The notes: generated by a model not told the origin, from the letters alone. A stretch of 64,000 nt of DNA from Prorocentrum cordatum (GCA_963575745.1 CAUYUJ010022082.1:238501-302500), one strand, 5' to 3'; numbered from the stretch's first letter, positions 47,215 to 58,897 are shown. Numbers and translations are program-made.

Positions 47215-47395
47215 GGTCTGAGGATCGTGCCGCATCGTCGATGCATTGGCGATGCACCGGCGATGTCGGCAATGCAGAGGCGCCTTCGGCGCAAAGAACA
47301 TCGAGCTCCTCATCGAGCCGCATCGCCGATGCATCGGCGATGCCGCGCGATCCTTCGACCACATCTGCTCGGACCCGACTGACCCCGCCTGGGAG
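47215..47395 (+). repeat. Dispersed repeat H, copy 2, with a 24-bp perfect palindrome
   Basis: Positions 47,320-47,343 read gcatcgccgatg and then its exact complement catcggcgatgc. Confidence 0.7.
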
Positions 47396-47694
47396 GCCCA
47401 GAGCCCATGTCCCCGACGGCGTGATCTCGCCCGCGGTGGGGCCCACGGGGCCACCGTAAACGGATCAGCATCCCCCCAGGGAAGGGGTCGAGACCTCAGT
47501 CGAGATGCGCGTTCTGGGGCCCTGGAGCCGCTCGCTCCGCTCATGCGTCGGTGCTGCCTCGATCGTCCGTCGGCTTGAATCGAGCTTGAGTCGATCCTGA
47601 GCCGAACTAGAGTCGAAGTACACTCGAACAGATCCGTCAAGTGGGACCTCGGAAATCCCCAAGCCGAGCATCTCTCTCCTTGGACGGCCAAAGA

Positions 47695-47778
47695 ACACAC
47701 ACACACAAACACTCACACACATACACATACACACACTCGAACGCACACGCACACGCTCACACACACACACACACACCT

Positions 47779-47812
<34 letters not shown>

Positions 47813-47935
47813 GCGCACTCACTCACGCACACACACACGCACACGCACAAGCATACGCGCATGTACACGCGCACGCACGCACGCACGCACGAACGCATAA
47901 ACACACACACACACACCCACACACACACACACACA

Positions 47936-47983
<48 letters not shown>

Positions 47984-48008
47984 CACACCACACACACACA
48001 CGCACGCA

Positions 48009-48040
<32 letters not shown>

Positions 48041-48106
48041 TACACACACGCACACACACACACACACACACACACCACACACACGCACGCACGCACGCAC
48101 GCACGC

Positions 48107-48138
<32 letters not shown>

Positions 48139-48170
48139 CACACACCACACACACACCACACACACACACA

Positions 48171-48202
<32 letters not shown>

Positions 48203-48301
48203 CACACACACGCACGCACGCACGCACGCACACACACACCACACACACACACCCACACACCCACACACACGCACGCACGCACGCACGCACGCACGCACGA
48301 T

Positions 48302-48345
<44 letters not shown>

Positions 48346-48411
48346 CACACGCACAGACACACACACACACACTCACACCACACACACACACCACACACAC
48401 ACACACACACA

Positions 48412-48443
<32 letters not shown>

Positions 48444-48505
48444 TTCACGCACGCACGCACGCACGCACGCACTCACGCACACGAACACACTCACTCACAC
48501 CCGCT
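47695..48505. repeat. Long (AC)n/(ACGC)n tract
   Basis: About 810 bp of acacac and acgcacgc blocks. The His/Thr and Cys/Val frames across it are artefacts. Confidence 0.95.
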
Positions 48506-49044
48506 TGATTTGGCTTCGCGGCCGCCACGCGCGCGGCGTCGCTGCGCAGAATGGTCCAGAGGAGCGCGCGCCGTCCCAGCTTACGCAACGGGAGACGTTA
48601 GGTCCACCCACAGGGGGTCGACAGCGCCACTCACGGGGGGGGCAGCCGTGCGGGGCCAGGCAGGGGAAATACCAAGAAGGAGAAGAGGGGGGGAGACGAC
48701 GCACTGCGACAGTGACAACCAGCAAACGAGGCGAAGTGGGCAGCGGCAACGGTAACCACCCAAAGAGGACCACGCACACACTGTTGTTTTACCTCGCGGC
48801 CGGCTGGTCAAACTCAGCGAGTGTTAGCGGACTGCGCTGAGAGAATTTTCCTCTGGATGTATGCCGATTGGGGGCGGCAACCGTGAAATGGTTGCGCTTG
48901 CAGAGAAAGCGTGCACGATGAACAGGCGCATGCAGTGGGGCGGGTAGCCCGCTTAGGGGCCACCGCAACTCGGGCAGCCATCCGCAGACTTCTTTGGCAT
49001 CGCAGCCACGCGCGCGGCGGCGCGGCGTGGATAGCCGAAGGAGA
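48506..49044. other. Spacer between two (AC)n tracts
   Basis: The phrase cgccacgcgcgcggcg at 48,522 recurs as cagccacgcgcgcggcg at 49,005, each next to an (AC)n tract, suggesting an associated repeat unit. No gene seen. Confidence 0.45.
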
Positions 49045-49114
49045 CGCACGCACGCACACACGCACACACACACACACACACACGCACACACACACACGCA
49101 CGCACGCACACACG

Positions 49115-49146
<32 letters not shown>

Positions 49147-49235
49147 CACACACACGCGCGCACACACACAAGCACACACACACACACACGCACACACACA
49201 CACACACACACGCACACACACACACACACACACCG
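49045..49235. repeat. (AC)n/(ACGC)n tract 2
   Basis: cacacacacacgcacacaca runs. 49,235-49,758 beyond it holds no recognised gene and would include the RPL13 3' UTR. Confidence 0.9.
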
Positions 49236-49758
49236 CCAGATGTCTGGGAACAGCGGCGTGCTTCTCGGCTTGCCGCCGCTCCTGCGCCGCACCTTTTCCA
49301 GTACTGCCGGCGCGAGCGGCTCCTGGAGGAAAGCGGGCCTGGAAGAGCTCCGCCGTCCTTGGGCCTGGGGGGCCTCCGCGAGTCCCAGGGCCGCCAACAG
49401 AACGGCTCGGGATGCGGAGCTGGTGTCCGGGAAGGCCCCCAGTCGGGCGCTGCTGAAGGTATTTCTGGCCCGAGGTGCCCCCACCTTTTCGCTCCACTTT
49501 GGAGCCTCTGGGGCCACCTGGGCCTCGTGAGGGGTGCTCTGGCGGCCGTGGGGGCCTCCTAAGAAATTCTAGGGCTTCTGGTACGTTTGCCCAACCCAAA
49601 CTTGCAACACAGTCGACCCCATGTGCACGATGCCCTGCAATTCTTCAGTAGGCCATCGTGTAAAACATGCTTTGTGCTCTTTTTTGTCGTTACAGCCGGC
49701 CACCTGACAACCTCTGTCGTAGCGTAGGCTTTGGCGTCGCACCAAAACTCGCTCCTCC

Positions 49759-50173
49759 CTACTCCTCCTTGCCAGCGTTTGCCTTCTTGCGCTTGGCGCC
49801 GTCGTACTTGAGGTCCGTGCGGGCTTTCTTGAGCTTCTTGTATGCGGACGCTTCCTTCTCGGCGGCGGTGATGGCGCGAGCTTCGATCTCGGTGTTGGAT
49901 TTCGGGATAGGGATGATCTCCTTTAGGGTGTTCTGCGCGACGTTCTGCAGCTCCGATTTGGGTGTATCGCCCTTCTTGACGCCCTTCTTGCCTGACTTCC
50001 GGGGGAAGACAAGCAGCTTGGACATGTAAAGCTTGAGCCTATCCACGTTGACCTGGAGGCTCTCGGCGCAACGGTTGCGCCGGCGGTGGTCCACCGCGAT
50101 ACCGATGGTCATAGCTTTCTTCACAGGGATCTTGGCCTCGCGCAGCTCATCTAAAGTGAAGCCCTTGCCGAGC
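49759..50173 (-). CDS. RPL13: Ribosomal protein eL13 (RPL13), exon 3
   Basis: Encodes the C-terminal two thirds of the cytosolic large-subunit ribosomal protein eL13. The family signature is clear: LGKGFTLDELREAKIPVKKA, TIGIAVDHRRRN, ESLQVNVDRLKLY, LLVFPRKSGKKG, then a basic C-terminus ending NAGKEE and TAG. The exon starts after CGCAG at 50,174 (AG|G acceptor with a TTTTTTCC tract upstream). Joining it to exon 2 gives K-L-R-L-G-K-G-F, which aligns without a gap to K-V-R-A-G-R-G-F of other eukaryotes (family knowledge). The whole model gives about 205 aa, the usual eL13 length (human 211). Frame intact, no stops. Because it has introns it is not a processed retrocopy. Most likely the working or a formerly working gene. 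Confidence 0.92.
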
Positions 50174-50426
50174 CTGCGTGCCATATTTTGCCAATCCCTG
50201 GAAAAAATGCGGTGGAGCGCGAGTCATTGTTAAACCAATGGTCAAATCATACATGTTATATGGACTGCCGTTGTCTACCTCCATATGTCTCAAGAATATC
50301 CAATTCGTTCTCTGTCTCCGTCTCCGTCCATGCATCCGTCTGATTCCGCCACTCAGGAACACGAGCTGATTTGCCACCAGACCGTAATTCAGAGCGCAAA
50401 ATGTGTCCTCTGTTTTTCCATGCGTG

Positions 50427-50551
50427 GAAGCTCTGCGCGGATTTCTCGGATTTGCGCTGGACCTCCTCCATGTTTGCCGAGCGCGCCAGGGGCGGCGCCA
50501 GAGGTGCCGACAGGGGGGCCAATCGCCGATGCAAGGATCCGCGCAGAGCTC
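50427..50551 (+). repeat. Foldback element family A, copy 5
   Basis: gctctgcgcggatttctcgg ... gatgcaaggatccgcgcagagctc. Lies 254 bp from the intron 2 acceptor. Confidence 0.75.
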
Positions 50552-50789
50552 CCAAAGCGTATAGCTGTGTAGTTTTACATGGTTCGAAGCGAGGGAATTG
50601 GAATGTTGAGAGGGACCAGCTCAGGGGGCAAGCCTCGAGCTGGAATCGGCGATGAATCGCCGACAGATCGGCGAAAGGCCCCCGACAGCGAAGCCGAACG
50701 CTCCTGGGCGGGGTGAGAGAATCGGGCCCCCGTCGGCGAAAAGTGGGCGGTAGGGGTCGATGCATCCTCCATGAGCCTATCCCCCCCTG

Positions 50790-50990
50790 ACGTTGCCCCT
50801 GGCTTTCGGGTCATAACTTGGCACTCCAGCTGCCATTCGGGACGGTCCAGGCACCCCCAGAGCGTGCGAGGCACAACTGCTGGAAAGTATTCCGATGGTG
50901 GAAAGCCGCAGAGAATCCTCGAGAACAAATGAAGCCCTCGAACCTCGAAAACTTTGAAGCTCGAACCCCACCCTGAGCCCATCCCCCCTA
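50790..50990 (+). repeat. Dispersed repeat family D, copy 2
   Basis: gttgcccctggctttcggg, cattcgggacggtccaggca, cccccagagcg; pairs with 12,888-13,090. Confidence 0.7.
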
Positions 50991-51129
50991 CGTTCCTCCT
51001 GTATTCCTTTTCCTTATAGATAACTCCTCCCTGTCGCACCCCGAGGCCAGTTGAAAGGACGGGCCGGACGTTTCGCCTGAGACTTCATCACCACTTATGA
51101 TCCTGAAGCTGAGAAAGTGACAGCAATTT

Positions 51130-51525
51130 CACAAATGGAGGGCGGGCCGCTCCCAAAATGTGGCTCTCGCCTAGGCGCCGCGCACGTTTGTTTCAAACCT
51201 TCGCAAGAGCTTCACGGATTGAGGGCGGGTGCTTTTCAAAATGTGGCTCTCGCCTTAGCGCCGCGCACATTCGCTCTACAAATTGCAAGAACTTCACGGA
51301 TTGAGGTCGGGTGGTTTTCAAAATGTGGCTCTCGCCTTAGCGCCGCGCAGATTCGCTTAACAAATTGCGAGAGCTTCGCGGATTGAGGGCGAGTCCTTTT
51401 AAACATGTGGCTCTCGCCTTAGCGCCGCGCAAGATCGTTTAAGCAATTTGCAAGATTTCCACGGATTGAGGGCGGTTCATTTTCAAACTGTCGTTCTCGC
51501 ATTCGCGTCGCGTACATGTGTCAAA
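51130..51525 (+). repeat. 81-bp tandem repeat, five copies
   Basis: Units contain cacggattgagggcgggtgc, tttcaaaatgtggctctcgc, cttagcgccgcgcacattcg and aattgcaagagctt. The word tgtggctctcgcc recurs about every 81 bp. Degenerate copies occur at 6,045-6,360. Confidence 0.85.
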
Positions 51526-51680
51526 AAATGCAAGAGCTCCACTAATGCTCATGGCAAACGTACCAGACATGATGTTTTGGAACGAGTCAGGACTGCCAGC
51601 GCGTAACAGTTGCGTTGATTCGCGCTGTTGAAGTCCAAGGAAGGGCTTTCTGGCATGAGTCAGGATCTGTCATACATTGT

Positions 51681-51699
51681 ATTTTGGAAACTGGACTGT
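51681..51699 (+). repeat. LINE target-site duplication, 3' copy
   Basis: attttggaaactggactgt; differs from 59,012-59,030 at one of 19 positions. Confidence 0.85.
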
Positions 51700-52394
51700 T
51701 TTTTTAGAGGAGCAGGAGATGGGAGCGGACAGCGATAGTATACACAACGCATGGTCGTCGCAAGGCCGTCCTGCGAACGTGGCCGAAATTCCGGCCGGGG
51801 AAGAAGAAGCTACCTGTGACAATGATTGCCCGGGCGAGCGTGCACCCTCGTTACAATCCGTTGCAGGAGCAGCTCCGCCACAGGAGGGGCAAGCATATAC
51901 ACTGAAAGGCAAGCGGGAGCAGGGGAGAGAGAGGACGAGGGAGGAGGGAGGACAACGAGCAGGGAGGGAGGAAGACTGCACAAACGGAACCAACACTCAG
52001 CGCTGGTCTCCGCCACTGCTTAGGAGCACGGCCTCTGGCAAAATCGCGCGAACGCGGAGCGATACGAAATACCCCAACATCGTATCGGTGAGACCGGGTG
52101 GGGAACAGGGGGCAGGAGGAGGCAGCGGAGGAGAGGGGGGAAGGCAGAGACAAAACTCAAGGTCCTTGCGCGTCAGAGGCCACAAACCGCACTGTGGCAG
52201 CGCGCGCCAGGAAGCCTCACCCACAAGACAGCGGGGAGGGGGAAAGCACCAGGTGCCCTGTGAGAACGATATACGATATAAAAGTGAAACTCGCCAACAC
52301 GCATAGGAGGAGGGGAGGAAAGAAGAGGAGGAGAGCCAACGAGCACGACCAGAGCCCCACTAGGAGCAGCGAGGCAACTGCCGAAGCCAGCGGG

Positions 52395-55300
52395 CTACGC
52401 CTGGTGCCGGCGCTTGTGCACCGAGCTCAGGAGCGCCATCGCGGGAGCGTGGCCCCGTGCGCCCTCGCGCAGAAAACCGCGGAAGAGCTCGGCGGCAGGC
52501 CCCGCCGTGGGAGTTAATCTCAAACAGTTGTGCGTGCGGTACAACGCGTAAACACTCAAGGCGCGGAGGGAGGAGGCCCGGGCGCCGCCCTCAGGAGGTG
52601 CGTCGATGAGTATGCGTCGCGTTGCAGGGCGGAGGGAGAGAAATACGTCCAGCTCGAGGTCGTGCGGTGGCCGCTCCAAGCGAAGATGGCGACGGCAGAG
52701 CCCATGGTAACACGGGCAGCGGGCGTAGTGCTCAATGGAGTCGTCGGCCCGCCCGCAACCCAGAACGCACGTCCCAGAACGCCCAAACCGTCGAGCCGCA
52801 TCCACCCATTGAGGCCCACCCGCAGTACAGCCGCCAACACTCGGGGGGGCATGTGGGCCCGGATATCCTGGAGCTGCCGTCGATATGCTGCGCATCGGTG
52901 AGCCGAGAGAACCGTAGCCGGCCAGTGGTCGAGACGGCGCCGTAAGAATCGTTCTGCTGGCTCGGAGTGGGCAGGGCGGGTGGCGCGCAGGGCGCGTGCT
53001 TGCCAACCCTCTCGCTGTCCCTCCTTGGTTTCTGGATTCATGAGTGCCGCGGTGAGGTCGCCCTTCCCCTCGAACGCCGCGAGTGCGGAGTCCAGCGAAA
53101 AGAGGAAAGTACTGGTAGCCCACGGTAGGCGGGTTCCCAACCGCCGGATGCTGTCGAAGTCGGCGAGCAATGACCTCAAGGAGGCGGCGCGGCAGCGCAC
53201 CCTCAAGCCTCCGCTCCGGCGAGCCTCGTGTAACGACACCCGTACTTTAGCAACGTCGGCTATCGCGAACAGGTCCGCCAGGTCCCGGGGGAAGCTGAGG
53301 GAGCTCACACGTTTGAGCAGGTCACCGGTGATCCAGTCCCACGGCCCTGGGAAGAGTTTCCGCAGAGCTCGGGCCTCCAGCTGGGGGAAATCGTCCGGGA
53401 GGGGGTCGAGCTGCAAAATGAAGGAGACCACGGAGGCGACGAACACCTTGTACGCCTCGATGGTGTGCAAAGTTCCCGCGCCTACCTTGCCCCACACGTC
53501 CGCGCGATCCAAGAACTTCCCCATAGCTGCGCTCCAGGACTTCTGACCGCGCCCTGGCCCCACCACGAAGCCAAGGTATTTCGAGCAGTCCGCAATCGAC
53601 ATCGCGCCCCATAGCGGCGCGCGCCGTTGGAGCTGATCTCGAACCTGCTCGTTGGACAGCTGCCCCAAAGGGATCAACACCGTTTTATCCACATTCAGCT
53701 CCAGGCCGGAGATCCGGGCGCATTCGCCGAAGACCTGCTCGAGCGGGCTCAGATGCTCCAAAAAATGCGGATCGACCAGCGCCGCGTCGTCGGCGCACGC
53801 CCGAAGGGTTACGACCGGGAAGTCGCGGGCGAGACGCCCCAAGAGCAAGTCCGCGGCCACTGCGAAGAGGAGGGGGGAGAGGGGGCATCCTTGCCGGATG
53901 CCGCGGTGGATCGGGAAGCCCTCGTACCAGGCGCCGTCCAGGACGATCTCGCAGAAGTTCCCGTTGTAGAGCACGTCGATGAAACGTCGCAGCCATGGCG
54001 GCCAATTCAATGACCCGAACACGGACCGAAGAAAGGAACGCTCGATGGACGGGAAAGCGGCCGCGAAGTCGAAGAAGATAGCGCCCCCGTCGTCCGACGT
54101 GCACGCGGCGCGCACCGCAGCCCCCTCGACGTCGACAAGGTTGGACAGCATGGACCTCCCAGTAATGAACCCGCGCTGGATGTCCAACACGCGAGGGCCC
54201 ACAACAGGTTCAATGAGAAGCCGGACCGCGCTGGCCAACAGCCGATTGTCCGTATTCGTGACGTTCAAAAGACGGACGTTTGCTGGCTTGTAATACCCTT
54301 CGCCCGCGGGTCCCACCCCGGAGGGCTTTTTGGGGAGGAAGAAGAGCAGGCTGGAGTTGAAGTCCGCCGCAAAATCCTCCATGATCTCCTGGGCATCGCC
54401 CCCGGACAGGGCCGCGAAAGCGTCGCTCAAGACCTCCGCCGAGAGCCGCGCGTTGCACCTCCACGCCTGGAACGGGATGCCATCTGGACCCGGGGAGGAG
54501 TTATTGGAGCTCAAGATGGCCTTGCGAACGTGGCGACGAGAGAGGCGGAAGGAGTCCTTGAACGGCACCGCGTCCCTGAGTGGGCGGGTGTCCTCGTCCT
54601 CGTCCGTCCAGGCGCGCAGCAAGGCCGTGTCGATTCCCTTAGCTTTGAACACCTGCCCCCAATGAGAACGAAGAGCATTAGCCTTCCCGTCCGGACAGGT
54701 CACCACCTCCCCGTCGGGCCGCTCCACGGCTGAGACACCGCCGGCACGTCCTGGGGCAAGCCGGTAGATCAGGCGGGCGTTCTTCTGCCGGGCCTGCGTC
54801 GCGCGGAAATCGTCCTCGCTGGTGAGGTCGGCGTGCGACTTCCCGAGCTCGTCGATAGCGTGTTCCCTCGCCAATTGGATCGCGCGTAGCCGGACCCCCC
54901 GGAGATGCCGGGACATGTTGCCCTCGACGACGCACGGGTTGTCCACGTGGTCCCGCAGGGAAGGGCATCGTAGCAAGCAAGTGGAGATCTCGTGAACGCG
55001 GCTGGCTTCAGCTGCCCGGATGAATTTCATGGTGCGCCCCAGCCGGTCCTCAAGCGCGGTAGCGGCCGGAGGCGTCGAGCGCTCGCTTTCGATGCGGGAT
55101 GCGACCAGGCGCACCGCCGCCTTGTACAAGCGGAGGCGCATCAGCGCGGAAGCCTCGGGATGGCCCTGGCGAGCCGCAAGATATTCCAACGCAACCCTCC
55201 TGGAGAAGTCTGGGTGCGACCATGCTGAGGACGGGAACGGCCGTAGATCGTCGTCGCCATGTTGAGGGGTGCGCCGAGCGAAGAAGACAGCCCGGTGGTG

Positions 55301-56515
55301 GGAGAGGTCGCGCCGCCACTCCAGCGCGGAGCACCGGATGTGCCTGTCCAGCTGGTCCGCCAACGGGAAGTTTGCATATGCACGGTCGAGGCGGGACCGC
55401 GCGGAGGCCGAGGCGTGGGTGAGCTCGCCTTGGAACATCTCCGAGAGGTTGTACCTGTCGCCGATGGTCGCCTTAAAATGCTGCTCATCGCGATTGTCCC
55501 GGTACCCCGTGTAGGTCATCGTGTTCAGCGCAATCCTATCCTCTTCCTTGGTAACGTAATTGAAGTCGCCCCCCAACACCGTGAGGCAATCTTCGGGGGG
55601 GGCCAGGGCGTCGCGCACTTTGCACCGCAAGCAGGAGCGCAGGTCGAAGTAGGAGTGGATGTGGCCATGCCTGGCGGCGGGGACGCCGTCAAGGTCCGCT
55701 CCCTCAGGCGCGCTGTGGTTGCCCGCGTGCGCGTAGACCACCACCAGGTCCAGAGCGCCGCGGGTGCCCCGGAGACACAACTTGGCGGCTCGACCGCGCC
55801 AGATGTGGACCCAGCGGGGAGGTTCCGAGAATAACCGGAGGAACGTGTCTCGAACGATCACGCCGACCCCGGCCTGCCCCGCCGAGGCCCCTTCAGACCT
55901 CCAAGCCGTGGTGCCCGGCGGTGCCTTCCATGTCGAATTGCTGGTCTCCGTGCCATGGGCTTCGGTGATCAAGCACGCGTCGGATTTGGCCATCCATTTC
56001 GCGACGTACGAGATCTTCGCAGTGGAGCGATATATGTCAGACGCAAAGAGAGCTTGGGCGTTCCACGTCGCGACGGAGAAGTCTCCCAAGAACTGCCCTC
56101 GCCGACGATCGAGGCCACTTGGCAGAGCACGAGGACGAGATACCGGCGGCGGCAAGATACGGCCAGCAGGAACAGCACCAAGCGCTCGCAGAACTCGCAT
56201 ACGTCGATAAATGTGCACCGGGACGTCACCGCAGGCGTCGTCGGCGTCGGGCGTAAGCTCGTCAGCAGAGAACAGGAGAGGAGGGAGAGCAAGGCGGGGC
56301 GCCATCGCGCTCGTGTGGCGCTGGCCGCCCCTCGCGCATGGCGAATCACGTGCGCGAGAGGGAAGGGGGGAGTGAGAAGAAGAGGGCAGAAGGGAGGCGT
56401 GCATAGAATGCTCAGCAGATAAATCTGGGTTGGCAGGAGACGGAGGCTGAAGGTCAGGCCGCGACGGCGAAGAAGGCGAAATGCAATCCACGTGGGCGCG
56501 GAAGACGAGCAGCAC
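52395..56515 (-). CDS. LINE ORF2: AP endonuclease plus reverse transcriptase (frameshift near 52,800)
   Basis: The uninterrupted frame 56,515-52,556 is 1,319 codons. An apurinic-type endonuclease spans about residues 147-412: ATWNAQ (N152), TEAHG (E185), GGDFNY (D317, N319), SRLDRAY (D377), and LSHHRA (H407; the usual S-D-H reads S-H-H). Reverse transcriptase spans about 720-950: LLFFLPKKPSG, RLLNVTNTDNRLLA, motif A FFDFAAAFPSI (D816), motif B RQGCPLSPLLF, motif C ACADDAALV (D909, D910), then LELNVDKTV. After about residue 1,238 the frame loses the family pattern, while the overlapping frame continues with a zinc knuckle (GTCVLGCGRADDSIEHYARC) to a stop at 52,395. A 1-nt deletion near 52,800 is the simplest explanation. 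The true start is probably downstream of the first Met, perhaps residue 71 (MAPRLALPPL). It would nick DNA and copy the element RNA in the nucleus. Confidence 0.9.
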
Positions 56516-56668
56516 GGCGAAACCTGCGAAGCCCTCCCAATCAATGCACCGAATTCCGAGGTCAACGACCGACCTCGATCCCCTGAGGCGCCCGGCCTCG
56601 CGGGCTCCGGGGGCGCCTAGGGCCGGGCCCGCGGGTCGTTTCCCGTCTCTGCCGCGAGGTCCATCATG

Positions 56669-58897
56669 TCATTCACCACCTGCACGCGGATCATGTCCTG
56701 ACCGACCTGGATCGCCTGCCCGTGGAGGGTCGTGTACAACATGGTGATGTCCGCCTTCGTTTTGGCCAACACCTTGATGACCCCCTGGCATGGGCAGCGC
56801 GTCACGGGGCACGTGGTGGAACTCCCCTGGTTTAGGGTGGTCGGAGTTCGTCGCCAGGGTGAGGGCGATGCCAGTGGCTTCGACGGCGTGGCGCATCAGG
56901 CGTGACATCGCCTCCTGGCCCTGCAGCCCCAGCTCGCCCTGAACCCGCACCTCCGCGATGAAGTCGGAGATGGAATTGGGTTTCCCGGCCCTCCGCTTGG
57001 CAGCAGCGGAGCGCGGGGCCGTCGCGGCGGCGGCGGCGATAGCCCGGCCACCGAATCTGGAGGGGCGATGTTTGAGGCGGGTCGCAGCGTTGCCCGGGTC
57101 GCGCTGGTAGATCGTGTCCAAAACTGCGGCCCACGTGTCTGGAGAAGCATCCGAAACCACGAAGAATCTCGTCGCGCTGAGCGCGGACATCTGGGAACAC
57201 AGCGCCCAGTAGTGGTCAAAGACCCCTGGCCCATTGCATTCCAAGATGAACGCGTCCACGTCCGCTGCCAAATCCTTGAGGCCAAAGAACGTCGTAGCAG
57301 GAAGATGGGAGCGGCGGAGCTCGCGTAGGGTGGTGAGGAGGTCGAAATAAGTGAGGTGGTTGGGGAACACAACGTCCACGGACAGGCGCGGCACCCCCTG
57401 GGTGCTGAGGTGGCTCTTGCGGTGTGCCCGGGGCGTGGCACCGGCCACCAACGGATGTGCGAGGAGCGCCATAAGCACCTGCAGGTCGTCTACCAGCATG
57501 TCGAAGGTCACAGCGCGGGCCGCTTCGATCTGGAAGAGCGGGGTCATGGAGATCATGCGGGGGAGGCACCTGCCGCCGTTCAGCTGCAGCGAGAACATGC
57601 TCAGTCCGTGGTGCTGCACCCGTGGAGCCCCCGGCATCGTGGGCATTATCACCTCAAAGGGGAAGGAGATGAAGGCAACGTCCTTGACGAGGGGGACCCA
57701 CCGTTCGGACAGCAGTGGGAACGAGCAGATGTCCGTGATGTTGGTGATGTTGGTGAGGCCCGTCGTCAGCGGGATCGTGGAGATCATGACCACTGTGACG
57801 GGGCGAGGCTGGTCAGCCACGCGCCGCAGGAGGGAGGAACGGAGGCGGGTCTGCGCGTTCTTGTCCTCGGGGATCCACAGTACGGGGACACTGCCCGCCA
57901 GGCGGTCCCATAGCTCCCCGTTCCCCTTCTCGGTCAGCGACGCGATCACCCTGCAGAGGCGGGGCTCATGCAGGGCAGGGTCACGCGCTTTGAGCACGTC
58001 AGACCATTGCGTGAAGAGCTCCACGTTGGGAAGGTTGATGTTCTGCTTGAGGGCGGAGATTGCCTCCAGCCCGAGCTCCCGATAGAGGGGCAGGCGGTCA
58101 GGCTTGATCCTCCGCCGCTCCTTGAGGATCCTGGGGAGCTCGTCCTCGCATTTGGGCGCCGCGGCGATGAACTCGTTCATGAGGGTTCGAGCCTTCGCTG
58201 CGTCGTCCTGCGGCCAGCCCTGCGCCGAGGAGAGGGAGATCACCTCGCAGGCGGCCCTTCCCCTGGCCACGATATCGATGTCCGTCGGGTCGGGGCCCTC
58301 GAGCCTCGCAAACCCTAGGAGCGCCCAGTGGTCGCGGGCCGATACGTTGTAGCCCAGCCGAGTCAAGATGGACACGAGTCCGGAGTAGTCCTGGGGGAGC
58401 TTGACGGGGAGCGACTGCGGGCCGGGAGCGTCCGACGAGGGAAGGGAGGAGTGCACCAGCTCGAAATGGTGCAGGACCTCGTTGTCCACCCAGCTCTGCA
58501 GGAAGATCTCGCGCGGCGAGGGGCCCTCGAGTCCCGGCGGTCGCACTGCGTCCGCTGGCGCCGCCGCCAGCACTGGGGCCGCCGGCGCCGCCGCTGCAGC
58601 GGAGCCCGCAGCATGCGCGGCAGCCGCAGTCCTCGTGATGGTCTCCTCGTCCACCTCGATGTCATCGAGCTCGGCCAACGTCTGCGACACCCCAGGGTTC
58701 TCGGTGCCGTTCATCTGGAGGTCCGCAACGCCCTGCGTGGCTCCAGTGCTCTGGTCGTCACCCATGTTCGCCGCCGCGGCGGCCGGAGCTGTCGTAGCTG
58801 GGGATGCCGCCGCCGCTCCATGCGTGGCGCAGAATTCGGAGCCCGGGACCGCCTCGCCTTGCACCCCGTGGCTGAGGCACCTCCGGCAGGGCGGCAT
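56669..58897 (-). CDS. LINE ORF1 protein, unknown fold
   Basis: A frame of 742 codons. I chose Met at 58,897 (MPPCRRCLSHGVQGEAVPGS) because it is the first one downstream of the SL remnants; the open frame reaching back to 59,113 reads through the SL remnants and the target-site repeat and cannot be protein of the element. The N-terminus has C4-x2-C7...C23-x2-H26, a likely zinc-binding site. An Ala-rich linker (about 85-115) is followed by a long globular region without a recognisable RRM or CCHC domain, and a basic Arg/Lys/Ala patch near residue 655. ORF1 proteins of LINEs usually bind RNA as chaperones (family knowledge). The last roughly 50 codons become Gly/His/Pro-rich, while the overlapping frame (56,805-56,617) is protein-like (KTKADITMLYTTLHGQAIQV), so a frameshift near 56,830 is likely. 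Confidence 0.75.
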   Translation of the reverse strand: MPPCRRCLSHGVQGEAVPGSEFCATHGAAAASPATTAPAAAAANMGDDQSTGATQGVADLQMNGTENPGVSQTLAELDDIEVDEETITRTAAAAHAAGSAAAAAPAAPVLAAAPADAVRPPGLEGPSPREIFLQSWVDNEVLHHFELVHSSLPSSDAPGPQSLPVKLPQDYSGLVSILTRLGYNVSARDHWALLGFARLEGPDPTDIDIVARGRAACEVISLSSAQGWPQDDAAKARTLMNEFIAAAPKCEDELPRILKERRRIKPDRLPLYRELGLEAISALKQNINLPNVELFTQWSDVLKARDPALHEPRLCRVIASLTEKGNGELWDRLAGSVPVLWIPEDKNAQTRLRSSLLRRVADQPRPVTVVMISTIPLTTGLTNITNITDICSFPLLSERWVPLVKDVAFISFPFEVIMPTMPGAPRVQHHGLSMFSLQLNGGRCLPRMISMTPLFQIEAARAVTFDMLVDDLQVLMALLAHPLVAGATPRAHRKSHLSTQGVPRLSVDVVFPNHLTYFDLLTTLRELRRSHLPATTFFGLKDLAADVDAFILECNGPGVFDHYWALCSQMSALSATRFFVVSDASPDTWAAVLDTIYQRDPGNAATRLKHRPSRFGGRAIAAAAATAPRSAAAKRRAGKPNSISDFIAEVRVQGELGLQGQEAMSRLMRHAVEATGIALTLATNSDHPKPGEFHHVPRDALPMPGGHQGVGQNEGGHHHVVHDPPRAGDPGRSGHDPRAGGE

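Noticed and set aside
47641-48840. 399-aa His/Thr-rich ORF and overlapping Cys/Val ORFs
   Set aside because: Pure (AC)n/(ACGC)n translation; no unique sequence of protein character.
49759-50184. RPL13 exon 3 as a complete 141-aa gene starting MARRLG
   Set aside because: The N-terminal third of eL13 is found in exons 1 and 2 at 60,464 and 59,686; the MA codons are intronic.
51677-52306. 209-aa plus-strand ORF
   Set aside because: Antisense of the LINE 3' UTR and poly(A) end.
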